Shown piece by piece: positions 32,531 to 42,609 of a DNA stretch of 64,000 nucleotides; position 1 is the first letter of the stretch; each line of letters begins with the position of its first letter. The notes beneath the pieces are model-generated. The model saw only the letters and a program-made list of their open reading frames with translations, had not been told where the DNA came from and did no database searches. The stretch comes from Metaphire vulgaris (lineage: Eukaryota; Annelida; Clitellata; Crassiclitellata; Megascolecidae), in NCBI GenBank assembly GCA_018105865.1, contig CM030837.1, positions 10,794,725 to 10,858,724 of the forward strand, read 5' to 3'. A program made the translations under genes and the position numbers.

Positions 32531-33155
32531 TACGTAACAATTAAAAAACTGCTTAGGTAGAAGACTGGTATATTCACACAAACATTAGATTTGAACGCAA
32601 TTACTTTCTCATGGTCAAACAAAGTAAGTACGAAAACATTTCTATAGCACTGCCCAAAGGGTGCAAATATGCCTTTTTTGCATACATACTATATGGATGG
32701 GCCCTAGCTTCATTCAATAGCAGTTGGCAGACAAAAAATAACAGACCTTCACTACATCCTCTCGAGAACTAATGCAGAAACTCTTATTTGGATAGGCATA
32801 ACAACACAAGCACCTGTTCTTTTGATATGATAATAAAAGCCTGTTTTAAAACTTTGGAATTATTGTAAATTAAATATAACAAAGTATAAATTAAATATAA
32901 CAATTAAATATAACAAAGAACTTATATAGCACCTCATGATCTTTATTTCTACTGAGCGGCCCTCCTAGCTTTAGAGTATTTGCAATTAAAAATTAGAAAA
33001 CCGACTTTTACCTTTGCGACCTAAGTAATTGTTTATAGTTTTGTTGAGACAAAAGAATCAAAAAAATTTTGAATATGTTGGCTCACTTTCAAATTGAATC
33101 AGCTATTTTATTAGTTTTAAAATCATATACTGAAGCTTCACAGGTCCATACTTTA
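32531..33155. other. Unassigned stretch
   Basis: No gene or element recognised. ATTAAATATAACAA is repeated three times around 32870-32910. Confidence 0.4.
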
Positions 33156-33198
33156 CAATTGATTTACATCATCATCATTTTTGCTTTCTGCCAGCTCA

Positions 33199-33818
33199 TC
33201 AGCGGCAATAGCTAGACACAAAATGCTTCCAAGAAGTAATATCTTCTGTCAATCGTCTTCCTTCTGCTATTGTAATTCCTTTCATGTTCATGTCTTCTCT
33301 GATGTTGTCCATCCACTTTTTCCTGGGTCTTCCTCTTCCTTTGTTTCCTTCTATTTGAGTGTAGAGTGCCTTGTATGGTAGTCTCCTTTCATCCATTCTG
33401 TTGACGTGTCCATACCAATTTAGTCTTTTTCTTCTAATTTTGTCGATTATTGTATCCTTCATGTTGAGACGTTGTCTGATGTCTTCGTTTCTTATTTTTT
33501 TGTAGCTGAGTTACTCCCAGGATTCTCCGTAAGCACGTCATTTCGGCCACCAGTAGCCTCTTTTCGTCTGTTTCTTTCATGCTCCATGTTTCTGCTCCAT
33601 ATATAATTTGTGGTACTACTATGGTGTGGTATATTGTGACTTTTGTGTTTATGTTTATGCCCTTGCTGCTCCAGATTTTCTCAATCTCTCCATTGTTTGC
33701 AGTCCTTTGGCGATTTTTTGTTTTATGTCTTCTTGATGACTTCCATTACTGACAATTTCTCCTCCAACATAGGTGAAACTTTCGACTTGTTCTATTGTTG
33801 TGTTATCTAATGCCATCT
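33199..33818 (-). pseudogene. RTE-like pol, C-terminal half
   Basis: Reading down from 33818: MALDNTTIEQVESFTYVGGE, DIKQKIAKGLQTMERLRK, TKVTIYHTIVVPQIIYGAET, WSMKETDEKRLLVAEM and RILGV, then in 33462-33199 IRRKRLNWYGHVNRMDERRL and GRGRPRKKWMDNI. These are the thumb and basic C-terminal domains of RTE-like pols. A frame break near 33480 separates the two pieces. Confidence 0.85.
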
Positions 33819-34580
33819 ACAAAAGGAAGGGTGACAAAGAAGACTGCAATAACTACCGGGGAATAACGCTGTTGAGTACACCAAGCAAAGTCTTCTCCAA
33901 GGTACTTCAAAAAAGAATAAGCAAATATGGAGAAGAAATTATGGGTGAAGAGCAGGCAGGCTTCCATCCTGGGCAAAGTACAATTGATCAACTCTTTGTC
34001 ATAAGACAGTTACTGGAAAAAACAATTGAGGCAAACAAGAGCTGTTATATTAACTACATCGATTACAAACAGGCCTTTGACTCAGTGTTTTCAGTGGTTT
34101 TCACACAGGCTTACTTAGCCTCCTAAACCACTTAAAATCACATTATTATTATTATAGTGTGGCAGGAAGGGTTGTGGCAAACAATGAGGCATGCAGGCAT
34201 TGAAGAAAAACTCATCCGTTTAATACAGGCAATATATCAGAAGTCAGAAAGTGCAGTGAAATTAAATACTAAAATGTCAGAATGGTTTAAGACAAATGTA
34301 GGACTGAGACAAGGATGCATGTTGTCTCCAACACTTTTCATTATCATTCTGGATGTAATTTTTAGAATGGCAATTGGAGATATGGACATAGGCATAAAAT
34401 GAAGTGGAGAAAAATTAAATAATCTAAAATTTGCAGATGATGTCAGCCTGATAACAGACAACAAATCAGATCTTCAAACACTGACCAATGAAGTCAATCT
34501 AACAAGCAAAAGATTTGGACTAACTACCAACCCAAAGAAAACAAAAACCATGGCAGTCAGCAGAAAGGGAAAAGCTTAAA
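33819..34580 (+). pseudogene. RTE-like pol, RT core (inverted 5' half)
   Basis: YKRKGDKEDCNNYRGITLLS, KVFSKVLQKRISKY, EEQAGFHPGQSTIDQLFVI and YIDYKQAFDSV (first catalytic Asp) run up to the inserted stub. Then come VWQEGLWQTMRHAGI, GLRQGCMLSPTLFIIILDV, NLKFADDVSLITDN (active site) and TTNPKKTKTMAVS. Taking out the stub and one AGTG makes FDSVWQEGLW continuous. One stop at 34400 interrupts the later part. Confidence 0.85.
34088..34155 (+). mobile_element. 68-bp 3' stub of family G inserted in the RTE-like pol
   Basis: The sequence (TTTTCAGTGGTTTTCACACA through AAAATCACATTATTATTATT) equals the 3' untranslated end of family G at 13299-13365 inverted, with its ATT tail. It is flanked by AGTG (34084-34087, 34156-34159). 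It is a severely 5'-truncated retroposition event, oriented plus. It dates family G activity after this RTE-like copy was in place. Confidence 0.9.
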
Positions 34581-34644
34581 TCAAAATAGCAATTGATTTA
34601 CATAGCTCTATAAATTTGTGTTATTTAATCCTGGCTCCACTTAC

Positions 34645-35158
34645 TTTATAGAATGAGGAGATCTGCAAAGAGGATGATCCTGGTTAGACCTCTGAGGTTT
34701 TGATGGTGGCTTTGGCGCATAAAAAGCGAGTATTTCCTGATTCTGGACTAAGTTACAACAATGGTCTTTATGTAGTTGCTTCTGGATGTTGTGTGTATGT
34801 GCTACAAGTACATGGTGCTTAGTCTTGCTTTCTTCTATAAGAGCACGGCTCTGTTCAATCATATCCTTTTGGAGCTGTAAGTGATCTGTGCCATCATATG
34901 ATACAATGATCTGATCTTTGCAATTTTGCATTGCATCAGTGAGCCTGCAATTGAATACAGATGAAATGCACTTTTCTTTCAACAACCATTCAACATCCTT
35001 GATACAAGTTTTGTTTTCAGCCAGTAGACGAGTGGCATCACTGCTTGTAGAAGCAGGAACAGCAGAAGAATCCATGCACAATTTTTGCTTTTTTGCAAGT
35101 GTGTGTAATAATCCAGTAAGAGGTTTACTAATATTCAGACTATTTCCAAGAAAAATTT
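34645..35158 (-). CDS. Candidate host exon, protein not recognised
   Basis: On the minus strand a pyrimidine tract followed by TAG (35159-35170) precedes an open frame of about 171 codons, and GTAAGT follows at 34644-34639, so the region looks like an internal exon. If not spliced there, a TAA overlapping the donor ends the frame. The protein is hydrophilic and helical (RLLAENKTCIKDVEWLLKEK, DHLQLQKDMIEQSRALIEES), possibly coiled coil, with a C-terminal KPPSKPQRSNQDHP tail. No RT, transposase or repeat signature is present. I do not recognise the family. It could still be an unknown element's gene. Confidence 0.45.
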
Positions 35159-35383
35159 CTAAAAAGAAAAAATATAGGAGCAATAGTCTTTTCATAAGCA
35201 GTTGTCTTTGTCATCATCACTATAGCTTGTTGCTATGTAACCTGGATCACAACCAAAGCTTGATTTGCTGTGGCCTGTTGGGAAGGTTCAACCTCAAATC
35301 ACTCTTTCATCAACCTTTCCAGTTATCTTTGTTCTTATTATTGATTTTGATGTTGCAGGGTCCATTCTACCTCACCCCAGTTC

Positions 35384-36319
35384 CAGTGATATTTTACTTT
35401 GAAAAATAATTACTACTTTAACTTTTAATTTAGTTTTGGCTTCCTTATTTGACTTTCACTTTCAATTACAGTTTTTAATATCATTTAATTTCTATTTCAG
35501 TTCTAATTTTACTTTGTAAATAATTGTTAATTTTACTTTTCCAAAATAAAATTACTTTCACTTTACTTTTACTTTTAATTACAGTTTTATATATGTCATA
35601 CCTTCCAGGCTTCCACTTAATTTATTTCATTTTACAGCAGTAACAGTCAGTCACTGGGCTAGTATGCTGAATGCACAGCATTAATATACAGTGCAACATA
35701 TAATGAATACGAACGACTGCCACTTGCCATTGCATGCACAGAAACATTTAGTGTAATACGGTAATACCTAAGCTGCCACTGTCAGACACTCAGACAGGAA
35801 CAAATTCAAAATATGAGTGTAATGACTGCAAGTCTGCAATCAACTGGAAATGATTAAATACACAATGCTGCTGTTGAGCTTCATGAAGACACGCATCTCA
35901 AGACTTTTGTGAGCCTGTTTCATTAAAAAAAACTGCCAAATACAGTATCACTCTCCCTTTTTCTACCAGCAAACTGTCTAGATAAACTCATACTTTTCTA
36001 TTTAGACACTCGAGAGTTGAAATGAATGATAATGTTTGTAAGAATAAACCGAAAGACGGTAGAAGTATAAACAGTATGCTCTGCCTAAACAACAGTCAGG
36101 CATGAACATAAATTTAAAATAAAATGGGAGAAAATTTTAACAATTTTACTTCACCAAATAATTACTACTTTTACTTTTAATTCATTTTTGGCATCCTTAT
36201 TTTACTTTTACTTTCTATTTCAGTTCAAAACTATATTTTACTTCCTATTTCAGTTTTACTGAACTGAATGCAAATAATTTTACTTTTGATTTCTATTTCA
36301 GTTCAGTAATATATCACTG
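35384..36319. mobile_element. hAT-type MITE with TTTTACTTTT repeats
   Basis: Ends CAGTGATATTTTACTTTG and, inverted, CAGTGATATATTACTG. Perfect 8-bp duplication CCCAGTTC (35376-35383, 36320-36327). Both arms contain repeated ATTTCAGTT, ATTTTACTT and TTTTAATT. The interior has no coding frame. It sits upstream of the candidate exon on the minus strand and would be in an intron if that gene is real. Confidence 0.9.
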
Positions 36320-36327
36320 CCCAGTTC

Positions 36328-36743
36328 ATTACACGAATAGCAAGCTAGACTGCTGAGTATAATTATCAGAGTCACCTGGATGAAATTTCAGTTTGTCTTT
36401 GGCACTTCTGAATTTGGTAACACCATCAGCAACAACACTGACAGCCAGACCCAAACCCCCTTATCAACTTCTCTGCGAGTGACGAGTAAGGTTAGTCATG
36501 GAAACTGCTCCAGCAGTTAGTATGAAGAGTATGACATTGATGCTTATAGTCTCATATGGTTTCTGTGTATTGCAATACCGGTACACTGTGCCATGTATTT
36601 TGAGTTGATGGTTTGTATTTGAGAAAGGAGAAGCCAGACGCCCACCCTCTTTTGACAGACATGTCTTTAAATAGAAACATGACTTGACATGGTAATGCAT
36701 TGGGCAACATGTTTCTTTATAAAATTCCTTGGAAAATTGCATT
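36328..36743. other. Unassigned stretch
   Basis: No gene recognised; a 92-codon minus-strand frame has no family resemblance. Confidence 0.4.
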
Positions 36744-36818
36744 CACTCGCAGATAAGTCGACTCGGCATTTTAAAGTGAATTTTAAGGCATAAATTATTT
36801 GACTTATCTGCGAGTGTA
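36743..36818. mobile_element. Short palindromic MITE-like element
   Basis: CACTCGCAGATAAGTC and its complement GACTTATCTGCGAGTG enclose 44 bp that includes a second short inverted pair (TTTTAA). CTCTGCGAGTGACGAGTAAG near 36470 may be a related end. No target duplication could be fixed. Confidence 0.6.
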
Positions 36819-36865
36819 TATGTTACAGTCAAAGTGTGAAATCAGTCATTACACGAAATGACTAT

Positions 36866-38095
36866 TATTATTATTATTATTATTCAGGACGATTTATTCA
36901 ACGCCGTACGCATAGCTAAGGCTAAAGTCAAAGGCGTCTAACAACCAAACGAAACTTTAAACAGGTGTGTCTTCATCTTCTTCAAAAACGCTCCTGGCGA
37001 AGTTTCCATGGTGACCACCCTTGGCAGGGTGTTCCACAGGATTGGGTTGCCTCTCCGAAAGGATGTGTACCCGAGGGCAGGAGTCCTGGCCGGAGGGGGG
37101 ACAAGCAGCGGATTGCGATTCCTCGACCGAAGCTGGGAACGGTATTGTACTGACGGAGCAGGTTGAATCAAGTCACGAAGATACCGGTAGGTAGGACAGT
37201 GCGGATCATAAAGTGTCCGAAACGTGAGCCAACACCGTTTCAACACAATCCGCTCCGGAATCTTCAGCCAATGGAGTTGATCTTTCAGTGGCTGTGAAAC
37301 ATGGGCATTCCATTTCAGACCGAATATTAGCCGCACAGCTGTGTTAATCACAGATTGGAGGGAGTTCAGTCTCGTCGTAGGCAGACCCAATAAAACACTA
37401 TTGCAGTAGTCAATGCACGACAGGACCAGTGCACGGACCAAACTGATGGTATCAGGTATAGGGAGATATCGGCGGATGGTTTTTAGCCTTCTCAGATGGA
37501 AGAATCCCAGCCTGGAGACATTGGCGATATGCCCCGAGAACGAGAGAGTCTCATCAATCAGTACTCCAAGAAGCCGCAACTCGGTTTTGGGGACTATTTC
37601 CACGCCGTCAGCCCAGACCGACTCACGTCGAATCAGGTGTTGGCCCCGCGGGCTACTAAACCAAAGCAGTTCCGTTTTGGTCGGGTTTAGCGCTAGCCGG
37701 TTTTCATCGGCCCACCGCCGAACCAAGGAGATGCAGGTGGAGATGCGAAATATGGCCCCATCTATTTCAGATGGGAGACATGAAGTGAGCGCCTGCACAT
37801 CGTCAGCATAGGCAAAAGGGGTAGCCCCACACCTTTCAATGACACGACAGATGTCGGCCACGTAAAGTATGAACAAGAGCGGCCCCAGGACTGACCCTTG
37901 AGGCACCCCACAACTGACCCTACGTGAATCGGACTTATGACCCAACCAGGTGACTGACTGGCTACGATCTGACAGGTAGTTCCGGATCCAATCAAGAACT
38001 GGGCCTTTGATCCCATAGGTGGTATTGAGACGTTTGAGCAGGATGTCATGATCTACGGTGTCAAATGCAGCTGAAAAGTCCAGACTAACATTCAT
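36866..38095 (-). mobile_element. L2-like retrotransposon, 5' truncated
   Basis: A minus-strand copy with a 385-codon open pol fragment, a short 3' untranslated part and an AAT/ATT tail at 36866-36888. The 5' break near 38095 meets an ATTC microsatellite. The single long open frame suggests that it is younger than most neighbours. Confidence 0.85.
36938..38095 (-). pseudogene. L2-like RT, open from palm to C-terminus
   Basis: The frame is uninterrupted for 385 codons: LDFSAAFDTVDHDILLKRL (first catalytic Asp), VSCGVPQGSVLGPLLFILYV, TPFAYADDVQALTS (active site), NRLALNPTKTELLWFS, LLGVLIDETLSFSGHI, VRALVLSCIDYCNSVLLGLP, LHWLKIPERIVLKRCWLTF and the final FLKKMKTHLFKV. The endonuclease and RT fingers are missing because of 5' truncation, so it cannot be functional despite the open frame. 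Its style is that of the copies at 50161 and 55884. Confidence 0.9.
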
Positions 38096-38117
38096 TCATT
38101 CATTCATTCATTCATTC
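38093..38117. repeat. ATTC microsatellite
   Basis: Six to seven ATTC units at the truncated 5' edge of the L2-like copy. It may have been the target or the junction product. Confidence 0.8.
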
Positions 38118-38274
38118 CTAGGTATTTATAGTGCGCCTGTGCCAAATAACATTGAAAATATTAAATCTGTCAATGATTAACAAAGATAGATGCGGAAATC
38201 GCAGTCTTATAGGATTATCTATCATATTAAAATCCTTATCTGTATGTCTCTCTGTCTGTTACCTTCAAGCGTTC

Positions 38275-38510
38275 TGATTGGTTGACTATTGGTAGACGGT
38301 TTAGACCGTTTAGTCCTTACGTCGCGATGCGTTGGTGGGCGAGCGTTGACTATTGGTAGACGGTTTAGTCCTTACGTCGCGATGCGTTGGTGGACGATGT
38401 TCGAAGACGACGTTGCTATTGGTAACAATTGTTCGTAGAATTGTAGTTTAACACGCAGCGTCAGAGGGCTGGGCGTGTGACGACGTTGCTATTGGTAACA
38501 ATTGTTCGCA
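38275..38510. repeat. Short imperfect tandem repeats
   Basis: TTGACTATTGGTAGACGG, TTTAGTCCTTACGTCGCGATG and CGTTGGTGG occur twice (about 38281 and 38347). GACGACGTTGCTATTGGTAA with CAATTGTTCG occurs twice later (38407 and 38479). No gene is present. Confidence 0.75.
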
Positions 38511-38624
38511 GCCTGAGGTAGTTGCGCAATTTTAACGTACATTTTAACGTACACAAAAAAATACGTGTACAGCGTCACAAATGGCCACAGTTGCGTGATT
38601 TTAACGTACATAGGCCTAATTATT

Positions 38625-38795
38625 ACGTGGCGCAATAAGGGAAAGAGAGTGAGAGGTAGACCGAGAAAGATGATGTTGGAGTGGATGATGAATAAAGGAT
38701 ATCAGGAACTCAAAGAAGAAGCAAGCAATCGATCGGAGTGGAATAACTGGATACCTGGACCTGTCGAGAGACAGAAACACTGATGATGATTATGT
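38625..38795 (+). pseudogene. RTE-like pol 3'-end fragment
   Basis: WRNKGKRVRGRPRKMMLEWM, NKGYQELKEEASNRSEWN and WIPGPVERQKH followed by a stop and GATGATGATT. This is the basic C-terminal domain and start of the ATG-type tail of RTE-like elements. It is a strongly 5'-truncated copy. Confidence 0.75.
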
Positions 38796-38916
38796 GGCGC
38801 AGAGCTTGGCTAGGTGGCGATCATTGAAATGTTGTTCAGCATGAATTCAATGATTGGGTATTAGGTATAGGTATTGGATTAGTATTATCCGGCTGATTCA
38901 CTAAACTAGTATGTTT

Positions 38917-40363
38917 TTAAACGAGTAAGAAATGTTGATCGTGATCGAGTTTCATCATGTAACGATGGCGGTAAAGCATTCCAGAATGCAGGGGCAAGCG
39001 CTCGGAACGAGCGATCTCCGATTCTGGTATGTGTACGAGAGCCCATGGGATCTGAGCCGAGTTGGACCGTGTGTTAATGGGTCGATTTGGGTTCTGGTCA
39101 CGTAACAGCACACAGTCTCTAGTCAGATGCTCTGGTGCCTCTGCCCTTAGACATTTATCGACCAGAGAAATGATCTTAAACATGATACATTGCATCACAG
39201 GTAGCCAGTGCAGATCTCAGAGTACTGGAGTGATGTGCTGCCATGATGCCTTTCGAGTAATCAGAAATGCGGCGGCATTTTGAGCAACCTGAAGCCTTTT
39301 GAGTTGGTTGTGTGTGATGAGGGCTAAAAGGCTGTTGCAATAGTCTAAACGTGAAGATACGAACACATGAAAAGAGAGCTTGAGCTACCTCAGGAGTGAG
39401 AGGGTCAATGATAGCGCATAGCTGATGCAGCTGATAAAAACTGCTCCAGACAACTTTGCTAATATGGTCTGACATAGTCAGATTCTGATCCAGAATCACT
39501 CCAAGATCTCCAACGGCACATGATCGTTTGATGCTAACTCATCCGAGATTTAGCTCTTTGACATTAGCTTTCGCTGTCTGTCTACTATGACCTAGTATAA
39601 TGAACTCGGTTTTTGATGCATTGAGTTTTAGCCAGTTTCATTCAAGCCACTTTTCTATAGTTTTCTATACTTTTCTATATAGTTTCTATGCAGTTGGCCA
39701 GTAGTGGGACAACGTTCTGGAGATCGGCTGGATTGCAGCTGTGAAAAAGCTGAATGTCATCAGCATATAGATGGAATAGCAGCTGGTGGCGGCTGATGAC
39801 TTCTTTTAACCGGCCAATGAACATTATGAAGAGTAGCGGGCCAAGGATGGAGTCCTGAGGTACTCTGCAGCTAAATGGCCAAAGGTCCCACAGCTGACCT
39901 CCAAAACGGACCTGCATTTCACGGTTGGTAAGATACGATTTGATCCACTGATGCCGAAACATTGCTCCAATCTTCTAAGGAGAATGTCGTAGTTGACACA
40001 ATCGAAGGCTGCAGTCAGATCCAGAAGGACAAGTGCAGTCACATGTCCTTGATCGGCAGCTTTGAACACTTCAGACAGGATGCTGAGCAGGGAAGTTTCT
40101 GTGGAATGATGACATCTGTAAGCTGATTGTTCAATAGGCAGAGAATGGTTCTCGTCTAGATAAGATCTCGGTGGATTTGCCATGATTCGTTTGATGATCT
40201 TTGATGTAAAGAGCAGATTTGATATAGGACGATATTGTGATATTTCTTGAGCATCGAGATTACGTTTCTTTAATTTTGGCGAGATGATCGAACGTTTCAG
40301 AGATCTAAAGACCAATTTGTGGGCCAGCGATGCATTCACTATCGCTGTGATAGGTCCTAGAAA
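38917..40363 (-). pseudogene. Family F reverse transcriptase
   Basis: Pieces: 40363-39962 with ITAIVNASL, YRPISNLLFTSKIIKRIM, EQSAYRCHHSTETSLLSIL and LDLTAAFDCVNYDILLRRL; 39962-39675 with CRVPQDSILGPLLFIMFI (RVPQDS for GVPQGS) and LFHLYADDIQLFHS (active site); 39499-39176 with MSDHISKVVWSSFYQLHQL; and 39198-38917 with IISLVDKCLRAEAPEHLTRD. There are three or more frame breaks. The altered PQG motif also argues that it is inactive. Confidence 0.85.
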
Positions 40364-40365
40364 TA

Positions 40366-41255
40366 CAGGGTGTCTCAGAAACCCCCCCAGCACAAAAACT
40401 ATGATTTCTTTAAAATTCCTAAATATATTTCTATCAAATTTACAACACGTGTACAGCACATACTTCCCCACCTTTCCATATATTTTTATCTCATTTGCAT
40501 GTAATTTGGCCATATTGTGAGATATCAAACAAACTTTGATTTTTACTACTCAGCTGCAGCTTGACAGCCCTAAATATCTAGCTTCACATAAACTTGGTTT
40601 CATGTCAATTTTGGTAGTAGTAATAGTAGTAGTAGTAGTAGTAAAGTTTAAATCGAACGCAAATTTTTTAAAATGTTTTTAAATTCGCAGAATTCGACAT
40701 AAAAAGAAAAGTTTTTGATTGGTTGCGAATCCATGCTCATTGACCTGTTCGCAAATAATTTTCGCTGAATAAAGGGTCCGTCCCTTTTCAGAACATTTTG
40801 CAACAATTGTTCAGTATCCAAAGCCAAGCTCCCACAATGTCTGAATTTGCATCTTTTCCTCATTTGATATTTTGCCCATTTTGAAAGTTTAAATCGAACT
40901 TTTCTTGTTTTGTCGAACTCTGTGATTTTAAATTTAAAAAAAAATTTGTGTTGATTTAAACTTTACTACTATTACTACTACTACTAGGGTCTATTACTAC
41001 TACCAACATTGACATGATACCAAATTTATGTGAAGCTAGATTTTTAGGCCTGTCAAGCTGCGGCCGAGTATCAGAAATCGAAGTTTGACTTTGATATCTC
41101 ACAAAATGGCCAAATTACATGCAAATGAGATGAAAATATACGGAAAGGTAGGAAAATTTGTGCTGTACACGTATTGAAATTTTGGTGGAAATCTATTTAG
41201 GAACTTTTAAGAAATCATACTTTTTCTGCTGGGGAGTTTTTTCTGAGACGCCCTG
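40366..41255. mobile_element. Mariner-type non-autonomous element with long inverted arms
   Basis: Flanked by TA (40364-40365, 41256-41257). Ends CAGGGTGTCTCAGAAAC and, inverted, CAGGGCGTCTCAGAAAA. The arms are complementary over about 260 bp (shared CCAAATTACATGCAAATGAG, CTAGATATTTAGG-like and ATGTCAATTTTGGTAGTAG-like parts). The centre holds GTA/TAC microsatellites and a second, inner inverted pair with AGTTTAAATCGAAC. TA duplication with a CAGGGTGTC end is typical of Tc1/mariner. No transposase. Confidence 0.9.
40615..40990. repeat. GTA/TAC microsatellites and inner palindrome of the mariner-type element
   Basis: GTAGTAGTAATAGTAGTAG at 40615-40640 and its complement at 40965-40990 flank AAGTTTAAATCGAAC-type sequences that also face each other. 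The element is therefore an inverted repeat inside an inverted repeat. Confidence 0.8.
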
Positions 41256-41257
41256 TA

Positions 41258-41700
41258 CATCAGTTTTCTCTTTATTGAGGAATGTTGGGACAAGATCAAG
41301 CTCGGACTTCGTAGGAGACTCCAAGATAATTCGTTTCACTTTGTCCCTGAAGACAGCTGAGAACTTTTGTAATGTATTTTCAGCGACATCTTCGTCTTCT
41401 TCTTCAGGTGACGGACGGGATTCATCAACTAATCCAAGAACTTTCTCGACCTTCGCCAGGAAGAAATCAGTGAAACTGTTGGCTGCAAAAGTAGTATGGT
41501 CTTGCTCTGGCGTCGTATTCCGTGCAAGTGGATGTGAAAGCGAACTCCAGAGCTTGGCTGGAGATTTGCCTTCTTCCTGGATGCATTGTGCCCAGTAGCT
41601 GTTTTCTTGGTATTGAACAGATCTCGTTTGAGCGACAAAACAGCTATCCATTTATCTCGATCCGCATCAAATCTTGTGGAATTGAATCTCCTCTTGAGGG
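41258..41700 (-). pseudogene. Family F linker upstream of the RT
   Basis: The minus-strand frame from 41651 reads YWAQCIQEEGKSPAKLWSSL, then ANSFTDFFLAKVEKVLGL and FRDKVKRIILESPTKSELDL, ending LNKEKTDV at the mariner insertion. Codons above 41651 in another frame (KWIAVLSLKRDLFNTKKT) extend it to about 41700. These are the linker and RT start of L2-like pols. Confidence 0.75.
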
Positions 41701-41980
41701 GGATCCGGGCAATTGCTCGCCGACAATTGCTCTCTGGTCAATTACTCCCGGTCAATAACTCACCGGTCAATTGCTAACGAGAACAATCGCTCGCAATACC
41801 CATTGCTCGCGAACATTATAAAACTTACATATATAATAACTTTATAAAAACTGACAGGAAATTAAAACTTTATTAAAACTACATACACAAGGTTTAGGGT
41901 TAAGGTCAGGTTTAGAGTTAGGGTTTGTTCCAGTGATTTCGATTCGAATCGGCGAATTATTTTCTCCGAGCAATGATTTC
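41701..41980. other. AATTGCTCGC-rich stretch
   Basis: CAATTGCTCGC or a close variant occurs about six times in 41708-41815 (GACAATTGCTCTC, TCAATTACTCCCGG, ACAATCGCTCGC). Further on, GGTTTAGGGTTAAGG and TTAGAGTTAGGGTTTG resemble telomeric TTAGGG units but are too few to call. The terminal-like repeats may mark the end of another DNA element. Confidence 0.5.
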
Positions 41981-42390
41981 TAGGGTTTGAAATATGATAA
42001 CTACCCAAAATGGGTCCGATTTTCAAAATTTTTTAACTATTCTGTTCTAATTACACTTGTCTACAACTTTGTTGCACACAAAAGTGGGGTCACCGCTGAC
42101 AATTTTTTGCTATTGCACTTTGAACAAAAATTTGGTGAGGGGTCCGATTTTAGGCGGTAGAATGGACCTTACCCCCAAATTTTTTTTGGGTATGGATGGT
42201 TAGAAAGAACAATAAAAATGCTAAACAACGGTGCAAACCTTATTTCTTTAACTTCTATATAGCCTGAGATATAGTAAATTTATAACGTATATGTTCACAG
42301 TTCATATGAACGCCTTATCCAAAATTTATTACTCTATTTGGTGACGACCTGTAAAATTTAATTACACTATTAATGGGTTAAACCCTAAAT
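41981..42390. mobile_element. Relative of the TTAA element interior (TGGGTCCGATTTT repeat unit)
   Basis: The order AACTAC, GGTCCGAT, CTATTCTGTTC, TTACAC, GGGGTCACCGCTGA, TTTGAACAAAA, GGGGTCCGATTTT, CCCCCAAATTTTTTTTGGG, AATAAAAATGC, GGTGCAAACC, CTTCTATATAGCCTGA and TTATAACGTATATGTTCAC is the same as in both internal units of the element at 53935-54951. The right end ATGGGTTAA (42374-42382) includes TTAA like that element. The left boundary is not fixed. Confidence 0.75.
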
Positions 42391-42600
42391 ATATGTAATT
42401 CCAAATATAAACAATAGTAAACAAAAAAATAAATTTTTATTTTGTTCAAATTTTAAAAAATTACAGTAAGATGGAAAATAATGTTTAATTTTGTATACTT
42501 CCACTTCATTTAGATTTGAAAAGGGTTTCTCCTACTTTTTTAAAGTGCTAAGTCTTTTATCAGATCTTCAAAGTTAATGTTACGTAACACATCTGTTTCT
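42391..42600. other. Unassigned AT-rich stretch
   Basis: Nothing recognised. Confidence 0.35.
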
Positions 42601-42609
42601 ATAGGCCTA

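Larger units (their letters stand above)
33170..34589 (-). mobile_element. RTE-like retrotransposon with 5' inversion (twin priming)
   Basis: The copy is flanked by a perfect 14-bp duplication CAATTGATTTACAT (33156-33169, 34590-34603). The 3' half reads on the minus strand from about 33818 to the ATG-repeat tail at 33170-33180. The 5' half reads on the plus strand from 33819 to 34589. The break points in the protein are adjacent: the plus part ends KKTKTMAVSRKGKA and the minus part begins with MALDNTTIEQVESFTYVGG. This arrangement is the known product of twin priming during target-primed reverse transcription. A 68-bp family G stub is inserted at 34088. Confidence 0.9.
38917..41700 (-). mobile_element. 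Family F L2-like retrotransposon, split by a mariner-type element
   Basis: Minus-strand copy from linker (near 41700) to C-terminus (38917), related to the family F piece at 19222. It is interrupted by the 890-bp element at 40366-41255. The parts read continuously after removing the insert and one TA: EKTDV joins FLGP. Upstream of about 41700 the sequence changes to non-element sequence. Confidence 0.85.

Noticed and set aside
41891..41935. Telomere-like GGTTTAGGGTTAAGG and TTAGAGTTAGGG.
   Set aside because: Two or three degenerate units only; no array.
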